The notes beneath the pieces are model-generated. The model was given only the letters and a program-made list of their open reading frames with translations. It made no database searches and was not told the DNA's origin. A stretch of DNA of 64,000 nt. Source: Youxingia wuxianensis. GTDB lineage: Bacteria > Bacillota > Clostridia > Oscillospirales > Ruminococcaceae. The first letter of the stretch is position 1. The number at the start of each line of letters is the position of its first letter. The stretch is taken from NCBI RefSeq assembly GCF_014385085.1, contig NZ_JACRTD010000004.1, forward strand, positions 1 to 64,000, read 5' to 3'. The position numbers and the translations under genes are program-made. Shown in pieces: positions 26,386 to 33,465 of this stretch.

Positions 26386-26449
26386 TGCTCTGCTCTGCTC
26401 TGCTCTGCTCTGCTCTGCTCTGCTCTGCTCTGCTCTGCTCTGCTCTGCT
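26386..26449. repeat. Pentanucleotide tandem repeat, TGCTC x 12.8
   Basis: Twelve perfect TGCTC units and a partial one run without interruption. The array is noncoding on any gene I can support, about 170 nt upstream of the TetR gene on its strand. Such perfect short-unit arrays change length by slipped-strand replication. Confidence 0.95.
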
Positions 26450-26614
26450 AATTGTCCAACGGATCTGCATCTTTGTCAACCTCTGTGATGAAAAAAGGTT
26501 ACCAAACTTTTGGCCGTTTTTTCGTCACCGGGACGGCGGCGAACTACACTTTTATTCTACTGGTTTCCGACCTGATTGTAAAGGGGAGAAGGGGGTGTTT
26601 TGGCGTGTCTTTCT

Positions 26615-26649
26615 CAAAAAACAAAGGCTCGGAGATGTGCTCCGAGCCT
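26615..26649 (-). terminator. Terminator at the right end of element 1
   Basis: A perfect 10-bp stem AGGCTCGGAG / CTCCGAGCCT with loop ATGTG. On the minus strand it is followed by TTTGTTTTTT. Confidence 0.75.
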
Positions 26650-26669
26650 CTGTGCCGCTGTTCCGGTTG

Positions 26670-26692
26670 CCCATGGTTCACTTTTTGTACCT
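26670..26692 (-). repeat. Right attachment arm of element 1
   Basis: Inverted counterpart of 17438-17460 (18 of 23 positions match). It lies 8 nt before the GCACCC that begins the host terminator half. Confidence 0.75.
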
Positions 26693-26700
26693 GTGAGGGA

Positions 26701-26722
26701 GCACCCGCAGGAGGCTTTTTTA
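26701..26722 (-). terminator. Right half of the split host terminator
   Basis: GCACCCGCAGGAGGCTTTTTTA is the reverse complement of 17409-17429 with one mismatch. It lies 4 nt from the end of the second BtpA-like gene. Confidence 0.85.
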
Positions 26723-26725
26723 CTT

Positions 26726-27550
26726 TTAGGCGTCCTTATTTTCCGCACGGTATTCCCGCACTTTTTCCATAAATTCTTTTACCCGGGCCGGGTCCACATG
26801 ATTTTTGAACTTGCCCTCAATTTTAAAAGCGGTACCAACGCAGGCCCCATCGGAAATCGCCAGTTTTTCCTTGATATTTTCCGCGCGGCATCCGGTATTG
26901 GCGAACACCGGCACCTGTCTGTCGATCGCATCCCGTACCTGGGTAATCCAGTCGGAATTGGCTTCGATTCCCGCATTGGCTCCGGAAATACAAAAAGCAT
27001 CCGGTTCGCAGTTGAAGATGATCGCCTGGGCCTGGGCAGGCAGATTGGCAGGCACCAAATATTCATCTGATTCGTTATTTAAAAAGTACAGCATCCGCAG
27101 ATTATCCAGCCCTAAACTCCATTTGCGGCGCAGAAGGGTGGCAATATCCGTATCCACGATGCCTCCGTCTCCCACATAGCCACCGGTATAAGTACCCCGG
27201 GTAAAGTTGGCCTCTACCGCTGCCGCAAGGTCTATAGTAGCCATAGGGTCCGCTTCACATTCCACCCCGAAAGGCACCTTAATCTCACTGCGCAGCTCCC
27301 CAATAATGCGTCCCATTGTGATGGGGACCACCATCTCCACATTGGACTGATAGGGCATGCTAAATTCGTTGGAAAATAATACTCCATCCACCCCGCCGTC
27401 CTGCAGGGCATGCAGGTCTTTGCGGGCTTCGTCTATCACCTGTTTGATTGGAGTTCCCCGTTTAAACTTAGGATCGCTGGGAAGCGCTCCCAGGTGCAGC
27501 AGGGCGATAATCGGTTTGTTGACCCCGAACATTTCTTTCCGCCATGACAT
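26726..27550 (-). CDS. BtpA/SgcQ-family TIM-barrel protein, copy 2
   Basis: A paralogue of the protein at 4395. It starts with the same MSWRKEMFG and shares PIIALLHLGALPSDPKF, GVDGVLFSNEFSMPYQ and FANTGCRAENIKEKLAISDGACVGTAFK. I chose the ATG at 27550 because it lies 9 nt after GGAGG and matches the start of copy 1; the ATG at 27556 is only 3 nt from the site. The gene stands alone, with a promoter and operator-like palindrome upstream. The reaction is unknown. Confidence 0.8.
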   Translation of the reverse strand: MSWRKEMFGVNKPIIALLHLGALPSDPKFKRGTPIKQVIDEARKDLHALQDGGVDGVLFSNEFSMPYQSNVEMVVPITMGRIIGELRSEIKVPFGVECEADPMATIDLAAAVEANFTRGTYTGGYVGDGGIVDTDIATLLRRKWSLGLDNLRMLYFLNNESDEYLVPANLPAQAQAIIFNCEPDAFCISGANAGIEANSDWITQVRDAIDRQVPVFANTGCRAENIKEKLAISDGACVGTAFKIEGKFKNHVDPARVKEFMEKVREYRAENKDA

Positions 27551-27593
27551 TGACATCCACCTCCGTAAACTATGGTTATGTGTAAACCTATAT

Positions 27594-27653
27594 TGGTATA
27601 TAATACATACCACTTGTGTGTTTTAGTATATCACATATTATTTTCTTTGTCTA
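27594..27653 (-). promoter_or_regulatory. Promoter and operator-like palindrome for BtpA copy 2
   Basis: On the minus strand TAGACA, a 17-nt spacer and TATACT (27653 down to 27625) are followed by the dyad TGGTAT-N7-ATACCA (27594-27612) close to the start of transcription. That placement suits a repressor, possibly a GntR-type regulator. Confidence 0.55.
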
Positions 27654-27678
27654 TAGCAAAAAAAGTTCCCTGCGTCTA

Positions 27679-27707
27679 TTGACAAATAAAAAAATAGCGC
27701 ATATAAT
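27679..27707 (+). promoter_or_regulatory. Promoter for the T-box leader
   Basis: A consensus pair, TTGACA and TATAAT, with a 17-nt spacer. Confidence 0.85.
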
Positions 27708-27719
27708 AGGGACAATTTC

Positions 27720-28008
27720 ATAACAATGAAAACCGATGATTAAGAAGAGTAGGTACAGACCTTCACTTTCCAGAGAGCCGCGGGTTGGTGGAACGCGGCA
27801 GTGCAAGCTGTATTGAATGGACTTATGAGGGCAGGACGAACGGTTCGCCAAGTAGTGCCTGACGGGAACTCCGCCCGTTATAAAGGGAGCGTATATGATT
27901 GTATACGGAGCTTAAGTGGGCGTTTTATACGTCAATTTGGGTGGTACCGCAGAGGCTTTCTAAGGCTTTTGTCCCAGTAGTTTTACTGAGACAAAAGCCT
28001 TTTTTATT
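27720..28008 (+). ncRNA. T-box riboswitch, tryptophan specifier
   Basis: Conserved T-box features appear in order. They are an AGTA-box-like AAGAGTAGGTA near 27745, and AGAGAGCCGCGGG-TTGGTGG with its pairing partner in the distal part of stem I. The specifier region TTGAATGGACTTATGAG follows, with TGG at 27818-27820, and then the antiterminator T-box GGGTGGTACCGC (about 27940-27951). A strong terminator (27962-28006) closes the leader with a long stem and six Ts. A UGG specifier means uncharged tRNA-Trp favours read-through. The downstream gene is a TrpB homologue, which agrees. Confidence 0.9.
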
Positions 28009-28064
28009 TGTCTAATCTAAATATCATAAACCGAAAACGCTATTATTTGAAAGGGGTCATTCAT

Positions 28065-29444
28065 ATGAAAAAAATTCCGCACAGACTGTACTTAACCGAA
28101 GAGCAGATGCCCAAACAATGGTATAACCTTCGCGCAGATATGAAAGAGCAGCCCGCGCCTATGATCAATCCGGCCACCATGCAGCCGGCCAAGGAGGAGG
28201 ACCTGTATCCCGTATTCTGCCAGGCTCTTGCCCACCAGGAAATGGACGCTCAAACCCGTTTTGTTGACATCCCCCAGGAAATCCAGGAGATGTACAAAAT
28301 CTACCGTCCCTCTCCTCTGATCCGGGCGTTCAATTTAGAAAAAGCTTTGGGCACTCCCGCGAAGATCTACTATAAATTTGAAGGCAACAACACTTCCGGC
28401 AGCCATAAGCTCAATTCAGCTATCGCCCAGGCCTATTATGCCAAAGAGCAAGGGATCACCTCCCTGACCACCGAAACCGGCGCGGGACAATGGGGTACCG
28501 CCCTTTCTGAGGCTTGCGCTTATTTTGGGCTGGATTTGACCGTATACATGGTAAAGGTCTCTTATCAGCAAAAACCTTACCGCAAAGCGGTGATGCAGAC
28601 TTTCGGCGCCAATGTTATCGCAAGTCCCAGCGATACCACCAATGTAGGCCGGCAGATTTTACAAAACGATCCCAATACCGGCGGCAGCTTAGGCTGCGCT
28701 ATCTCCGAAGCAGTGGAAAAAGCTGTTTCTACCCCCAACACCCGTTATGTATTGGGCAGCGTCCTGAACCAGGTGCTCCTTCATCAATCGATCATTGGTC
28801 TGGAGGCCAAGGCCGCTATGGACCTATTGGAGGAATACCCGGATATTGTCATCGGCTGTGCCGGCGGCGGCTCCAACCTGGGCGGTCTGATCGCTCCCTA
28901 TATGCGGGATAAACTCACCGGTAAGGCAGACCCCCGCATTATCGCTGTAGAACCTGCTTCCTGTCCCTCCTTTACCCGCGGAAAATACGCCTATGATTTT
29001 TGTGATACCGGAAAGGTTACTCCCATGGCGAAAATGTATACCTTGGGATCTGGATTTATCCCTTCCGCCAACCATGCAGGCGGTCTGCGGTATCACGGTA
29101 TGTCCCCCATCCTTTCCAAACTGTATCACGACGGCTATATGGAGGCGGTATCGGTGGAACAAACCAAGGTATTTGAGGCGGCCACCTATTTTGCCAAACA
29201 CGAAACCATCCTTCCCGCGCCGGAAAGCGCTCATGCTATTCGTGCGGCCATGGATGAGGCCATCAAGTGCAAAGAAACCGGGGAAGAGAAAACAATCCTC
29301 TTCGGACTTACTGGCACAGGCTATTTTGATATGGCCGCTTATACCGCATTTATCGAAGGCAACATGAAGGATTATATCCCCACGGACGCTGACCTGCAGA
29401 GAGGCTTTGACGGTCTCCCGAAGATCCCTGGCATCCAGGAATAA
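28065..29444 (+). CDS. TrpB-like tryptophan synthase beta chain (TrpB2 type)
   Basis: The 459-aa protein (from the ATG behind AAGGGG) is longer than classical TrpB and begins like TrpB2 proteins. KFEGNNTSGSHKLNSA carries the PLP lysine, TETGAGQWGTAL is the catalytic loop and GCAGGGSNLGG is the phosphate-binding glycine loop. It would make tryptophan from indole and serine. No trpA or other trp gene is nearby, so indole salvage is the likely role. The Trp T-box upstream ties it to tryptophan supply. Confidence 0.88.
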   Translation: MKKIPHRLYLTEEQMPKQWYNLRADMKEQPAPMINPATMQPAKEEDLYPVFCQALAHQEMDAQTRFVDIPQEIQEMYKIYRPSPLIRAFNLEKALGTPAKIYYKFEGNNTSGSHKLNSAIAQAYYAKEQGITSLTTETGAGQWGTALSEACAYFGLDLTVYMVKVSYQQKPYRKAVMQTFGANVIASPSDTTNVGRQILQNDPNTGGSLGCAISEAVEKAVSTPNTRYVLGSVLNQVLLHQSIIGLEAKAAMDLLEEYPDIVIGCAGGGSNLGGLIAPYMRDKLTGKADPRIIAVEPASCPSFTRGKYAYDFCDTGKVTPMAKMYTLGSGFIPSANHAGGLRYHGMSPILSKLYHDGYMEAVSVEQTKVFEAATYFAKHETILPAPESAHAIRAAMDEAIKCKETGEEKTILFGLTGTGYFDMAAYTAFIEGNMKDYIPTDADLQRGFDGLPKIPGIQE

Positions 29445-29457
29445 TCAGCAAAACAAA

Positions 29458-29495
29458 CCACCCGGAACAGCGCTGCTGTTCCGGGTGGTCATTTA
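29458..29495. terminator. Terminator between the TrpB-like and ROK genes
   Basis: A perfect 14-bp stem CCACCCGGAACAGC / GCTGTTCCGGGTGG, with short T-rich flanks, placed between convergent genes. Confidence 0.75.
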
Positions 29496-29521
29496 TAATT
29501 AGGAGGGAATATGAAAAGACA

Positions 29522-30427
29522 TTATAACTTGCGGAACCCTTCAATCGCCGCGCCGATAATTCCATTTTCAGGAGAGCGTTTGGAAAAATATAGACACAAA
29601 TTGGCCGCGGGATAAGGTTTACGGGTATTCTGGAGGATATAATCGACCAGTTTTTCTTTTGGGAAGCCAGCCATCTGCACCAGGCCGCCGCCTAAAAATA
29701 TTCCGTCCGGGTCCATTATATTGGCATAGGTCGCCACAGGCGCCGCCATATACCGGACAAACTCGTCCAGCACCTTGGCCTGCGCGTGAGTTTCGAATAC
29801 TTCCCCGATGGGAGTCTCAGGGAAGTGTTTTTTGGTTAAGCGTTCAAACGCCTTCCCACAGGAAAACATCTCAATACAGCCTTTATTGCCGCAGCTGCAG
29901 GGTTCCTCGCTTAAGGGAATAGGCATATGCCCAATCTCACAAGCGGTGCCGTTCTTGCCATAATAGGCTTTCCCATCGATATACATAGCGTTTCCCAAAC
30001 CGGTGCCGAAATAACAGCCAATCAAGGTGCCTTCATTTTTCATACCATGGGAATAAATATCATAAGACAATAAATAATACGCGTCATGCTCAATAATAAC
30101 CGGGATATGTAAATAATCCGACATGGCTTTTACAATATCCACTCCATCCAGCCCGGGAAAGTTGGTGGAGGAATAAATTTTTCTTCTATCCCGGTCCACT
30201 ACCGACGGAAAACCAGCCGCTACTATAGCAGGCATTCCTTCGCCAAAATGCTTCACGCAGTACGCTTTTACCTCTTTTGCGATGGCAACCGCGGTATTCT
30301 CCGATTGATACACCCCGGCAGAAGGGATTACTTCCACATCATGGGCGGTATACTCTCGGTCTACCCAACCCATACGCAGGTTGGTTCCGCCGATATCCAT
30401 GCCGAGAACAATTTGATCTAACTGCAT
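29522..30427 (-). CDS. ROK-family sugar kinase, allose kinase-like
   Basis: A 301-aa ROK protein. GMDIGGTNLRMGWVD is the ATP phosphate loop, YFGTGLGNAMYIDGK follows, and the zinc cluster GHMPIPLSEEPCSCGNKGCIEMFSCG is present, with IFLGGGLVQM later. Length and several segments resemble E. coli AlsK (allose kinase). It is the last gene of a seven-gene minus-strand sugar operon (epimerase, ABC importer, ribokinase-like, DeoR), so it probably phosphorylates the imported hexose. Confidence 0.8.
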   Translation of the reverse strand: MQLDQIVLGMDIGGTNLRMGWVDREYTAHDVEVIPSAGVYQSENTAVAIAKEVKAYCVKHFGEGMPAIVAAGFPSVVDRDRRKIYSSTNFPGLDGVDIVKAMSDYLHIPVIIEHDAYYLLSYDIYSHGMKNEGTLIGCYFGTGLGNAMYIDGKAYYGKNGTACEIGHMPIPLSEEPCSCGNKGCIEMFSCGKAFERLTKKHFPETPIGEVFETHAQAKVLDEFVRYMAAPVATYANIMDPDGIFLGGGLVQMAGFPKEKLVDYILQNTRKPYPAANLCLYFSKRSPENGIIGAAIEGFRKL

Positions 30428-30456
30428 ATTTTAAACCCTCATCTCTATGGAGTTGA

Positions 30457-31197
30457 CTATTTCGCAACAATATACTGGGCATGTTCCTTCAGCAGACGGG
30501 TTTCCTTTTCCACAATAATGATACATTCGTTTATTTCAAACGCTTTACACATGGTCACTTTGCCATCCTTGGAACTGTCCGCTAATACATATACCTTTTT
30601 TGAATTGTTTTTTACAATCTTCTTTTTATTGGCTTCTTCGTAATCCGGGGTGTTGATCCCAGCTATCGGATCATAACCGGAGGCGCCTAAAAACGCCTTG
30701 TCAAAGAACATATCCCGCAGGGTGCTGTCAGTAATCGGGCCTACGATAGACGCAGTAGCCTTGTTTACCTCTCCTCCGATAACGGTACAGTCCACCTGGG
30801 TTCCTTCCAGTTCCGCCAAAAGCATGGTACTGGTAGTAACCAAGGTTATTTTTTTATCCCTTAAGTATTTTAGCATACGCAGGGTGGTTGTACCGGAATC
30901 GATATAAATCACTTCGCCGTCCTGCACCAAAGAAGCCGCGCATTTGGCGATCAGCTCTTTCTCCTTGATATTAATAATGCTTCTGGAGTTGACCGGGGTA
31001 TCATAAGATCCTGTTTTCAGCTTCGCAGCTCCGCCCCTCAGAAGGACTACCTGACCTTCGTCATTCAGGGTCTTCAAATCACGACGGATGGTAGATTTGG
31101 ATACCCCGTTAAGCGACTGGTAAAAATCGTCCAAATTTACTATTTCTTTTTTTTCAAATTCCTCCAGTATTCTTCTGCGTCTTTCATAAGGGATCAC
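30457..31197 (-). CDS. DeoR/GlpR-family transcription regulator
   Basis: The start is taken as GTG at 31197, eight bases after GGGGTG; the upstream GTG at 31206 abuts that site. The roughly 246-aa protein has a DeoR winged helix (YERRRRILEEF, VNLDDFYQSLNGVSKSTIRRDLKTL) and a sugar-phosphate-binding domain (YIDSGTTTLRMLKYL, DKAFLGASGYDPIAGINTPDYEEANKKKIVKNNSKKVYVLADSSK). It probably represses the surrounding sugar operon and responds to a phosphorylated sugar. Confidence 0.85.
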   Translation of the reverse strand: MIPYERRRRILEEFEKKEIVNLDDFYQSLNGVSKSTIRRDLKTLNDEGQVVLLRGGAAKLKTGSYDTPVNSRSIINIKEKELIAKCAASLVQDGEVIYIDSGTTTLRMLKYLRDKKITLVTTSTMLLAELEGTQVDCTVIGGEVNKATASIVGPITDSTLRDMFFDKAFLGASGYDPIAGINTPDYEEANKKKIVKNNSKKVYVLADSSKDGKVTMCKAFEINECIIIVEKETRLLKEHAQYIVAK

Positions 31198-31291
31198 TGC
31201 AACCACACCCCGCTAATACTATTTAAAATAAACCTAATAAATAAAACTTTATACCAATTCTTTCTTTATGTCAATTTTTCTCAATATTTTC

Positions 31292-32215
31292 TTACATTTT
31301 TCCATTTAAATATGACTTTATTTGCTCCAATTTGGGCATGGAGTTCTGCGCTCCTACGCTACCGATAGTAACGGCGCTGCAGTGGGAGGCAAAATTTACG
31401 GAAGAGAAAAAGTCCAAGCCTTCCATCTGCCCTTTGGCAAACCCGCCTACAAAGCTGTCTCCTGCACCGGTGGTCTCCACTGCAACCGCATCCACCGCCG
31501 GGACAAAACGGGCTTCTTTCCCATCATGGACCACCGCCCCATGTTTCCCCAGAGTAAAAATACAGCGGCGGCCGGTTTTTCTGGCATACTCTTCGATAGC
31601 TGGCATCGCGTCCTTTGGGGTTTTAATGGTGCGCCCGGTGTAAAAACCGGCTTCCACTTCATTGGCAATAAACGTATCGCACGCCTTGATACTCTCAAAG
31701 CTGATCTGCTCTGCCGGAGCCGCGTTGAGCAGCACCTGACATCCATGAGCATTGGCTTTCTTTATAATATATTCCACTACCGGCACCGGAATCTCCAGCT
31801 GAAGAATAACGATTTTCGCTTGATCAAACAGATGCTCCACCTGATCGATATCCTCACAGGTAATGGCGTAATTTGCTCCTCTTACGATTGTGGCGAACAC
31901 ACTGCCGTCCTTCATAGAATTTACTACAGCAAATCCACTGGTCCCTTCCACAACTTTCACATAGGTGGTATCCACCTCATACTCGCGCAGGCCATCCACC
32001 AAAAACTTTCCCATATAGTCGTCTCCCACTGCGCCGACCATATAAGTTTTCATCCCCAGTTTCGCGCACTGCACCGCTTGGTTGGCGCCTTTGCCGCCGC
32101 AGCAGACACTGGCGCTGTCCACCGGCATAGTCTCCCCCATCTGGGGCATTGCCGGGAGTTTAAAAATATTGTCATAATTCAGGCTTCCGATAACTACCAC
32201 AGAATTTCTGTTCAT
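31292..32215 (-). CDS. Ribokinase-family sugar kinase
   Basis: A 307-aa PfkB-family kinase, from the ATG behind GCAGGA. VVIGSLNYDN, VCCGGKGANQAVQCAKLG (substrate-binding GGKG), and ETTGAGDSFVGGFAKG with the catalytic Asp are all in the expected places. It would phosphorylate ribose or a related sugar at O5. It lies between the ABC permease and the DeoR gene in the same operon. Confidence 0.85.
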   Translation of the reverse strand: MNRNSVVVIGSLNYDNIFKLPAMPQMGETMPVDSASVCCGGKGANQAVQCAKLGMKTYMVGAVGDDYMGKFLVDGLREYEVDTTYVKVVEGTSGFAVVNSMKDGSVFATIVRGANYAITCEDIDQVEHLFDQAKIVILQLEIPVPVVEYIIKKANAHGCQVLLNAAPAEQISFESIKACDTFIANEVEAGFYTGRTIKTPKDAMPAIEEYARKTGRRCIFTLGKHGAVVHDGKEARFVPAVDAVAVETTGAGDSFVGGFAKGQMEGLDFFSSVNFASHCSAVTIGSVGAQNSMPKLEQIKSYLNGKM

Positions 32216-32254
32216 TCTATTTATCCTGCCTTTACCCAACATACTCGCTTTGAA

Positions 32255-32462
32255 AGAAAGCGGCAATCTGACTATTCAAATTGCCGCTTGTCTACATTTA
32301 TAAAAATCGCTGCAAAACAATTCTTTTACTTCCGGACTGTATCCGGACATGGCTTCTCTTTCCTGAAAAGCCATACTGCATCCTTTGCAGCCTGCGCTTC
32401 AAAGCGCAGAACGTTTTCCCGCCAGCGGCGGGGGCAAATCTTCTGTTTGCCCGGCGCGGTTA
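32255..32462 (-). other. Cluster of hairpins between permease and ribokinase genes
   Basis: The interval has no gene but contains a row of short perfect hairpins. Examples are TCCGGA..TCCGGA (32331-32347), ATGGCTT..AAGCCAT (32349 on), CTGC..GCAG, CTGCGCTTCAAAGCGCAG, CCCGCCAGCGGCGGG and GGGCAAA..TTTGCCC. There is also a larger AAGCGGCAAT..ATTGCCGCTT stem next to the ribokinase start. They would lie 3' of the transporter mRNA and could stabilise it or limit read-through. Confidence 0.6.
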
Positions 32463-32472
32463 TAGAACACTC

Positions 32473-33465
32473 TTATTTTTCCGCAGCCGCAGCAGCTTTT
32501 TCTTGTTTCTTATAAATCATTGCAGAGAGTTTATCCTGAATAGTCTCAAAGTAAGCGGCAATTACGATGATAATACCGGTAACAACAAACTGCCAGAAGG
32601 ACTGAACCCCGATTACGATCATACCGATCTTCAGAGCCGCCAGCAGCAAAGCACCCAACATAGTGCCCAAGATAGTACCTTTACCGCCGGCCATCCTGGT
32701 GCCGCCTACGGCCGCCGCCGCGATAGCATCCAGCTCATAGCCTTCACCGGAAGCAGGCTCGCCGGTACCCAGGTTTGCCAGCATGATCATGCCCGCGAAA
32801 GCAGCGCACGCGCCGCAGATGCTGTAGCCGATGATCTTGGTTTTATCTACGTTAACACCTGAAAGTTTGGCCGCTTCCTCATTGCCGCCCACGGCGTACA
32901 GGTAGTTGCCGAAACGGGTTTTGCTAAGTACAATATGAGTTACAATAGCGATAGCAAACAGCACTAAAATAGAGTTAGGCACATCACCGAACAGCTTGGT
33001 GGTAAACACATGACGATAGTTGTCCGGGATGCCCAGCACCGGCCAGCCGCCGGTGAATACATAGGCAAGGCCGCGGTATACGCTCATGGTACCCAAAGTA
33101 GCGATAAACGGCTGCAGGTTCATTTTGGTGATCAAAATACCGTTAATGGAACCCATGATGGCGCCTAAAATACCGCCCAATACGATGGCTACCAGAGGAG
33201 GTACGCCCACTACCGTCAGCTGGCCCACCGCCACAATAACAATGGCGAAGGTACAGCCGATGGAAAGGTCGATACCGCCGGAGATGATAGCGAAGGTGAT
33301 ACCGATGGCCAAAATGCCGTTGATCGTACCTTGTTTGATAATATCCACCATGTTTCCTGGGGTCAGGTAAACAGGGTCGAGAATGGAAAATACAATAATC
33401 AGAAGAATCAGCGCCGCTAATACCGCTAGCTCACGGCTCATTCCCTTAAGCTTGGATTTCAGCAT
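32473..33465 (-). CDS. Sugar ABC transporter permease (RbsC/AlsC type)
   Basis: About 330 aa with eight to ten hydrophobic segments. The family motif GEGYELDAIAAAAVGGTRMAGGKGTILGTMLGALLL is near the C-terminus and GGIDLSIG near residue 70. The start at 33465 follows GGGAGG and overlaps the end of the ATPase gene by 20 nt, implying coupling. It forms the membrane channel of the sugar importer. Confidence 0.88.
   Translation of the reverse strand: MLKSKLKGMSRELAVLAALILLIIVFSILDPVYLTPGNMVDIIKQGTINGILAIGITFAIISGGIDLSIGCTFAIVIVAVGQLTVVGVPPLVAIVLGGILGAIMGSINGILITKMNLQPFIATLGTMSVYRGLAYVFTGGWPVLGIPDNYRHVFTTKLFGDVPNSILVLFAIAIVTHIVLSKTRFGNYLYAVGGNEEAAKLSGVNVDKTKIIGYSICGACAAFAGMIMLANLGTGEPASGEGYELDAIAAAAVGGTRMAGGKGTILGTMLGALLLAALKIGMIVIGVQSFWQFVVTGIIIVIAAYFETIQDKLSAMIYKKQEKAAAAAEK

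Larger units (their letters stand above)
17436..26695. mobile_element. Element 1: integrative element of about 9.3 kb with a large serine recombinase
   Basis: The segment is visibly richer in G+C than both flanks. It starts and ends inside the two halves of a host terminator. At its inner ends are matching inverted arm motifs (17438-17460 and 26670-26692, 18 of 23 identical), as expected for the P arms of a serine-recombinase attachment site. Both junctions have 8 nt between the host motif (GGGTGC / GCACCC) and the arm (AGGTAC / GTACCT), and both contain a GA dinucleotide that could be the crossover core. The content is a recombinase, two small accessory genes, an ATPase, a DUF6076-like gene, then a surface protein, a small membrane protein and a TetR regulator. 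No relaxase or conjugation gene is visible. Confidence 0.85.

Noticed and set aside
26386..26449. CRISPR array
   Set aside because: The repeat is a continuous 5-nt tandem array without spacers; no cas genes are present in the window.
26452..26772. Plus-strand frame of 106 codons after the pentanucleotide array
   Set aside because: Runs across an attachment arm and a terminator half and has no recognisable protein features.
27651..27851. Minus-strand frame in the T-box leader
   Set aside because: The region is fully explained by the promoter and T-box RNA on the plus strand.
31322..32515. Long plus-strand open frame opposite the ribokinase
   Set aside because: Antisense shadow of a well-supported kinase; it also runs through the noncoding hairpin cluster.
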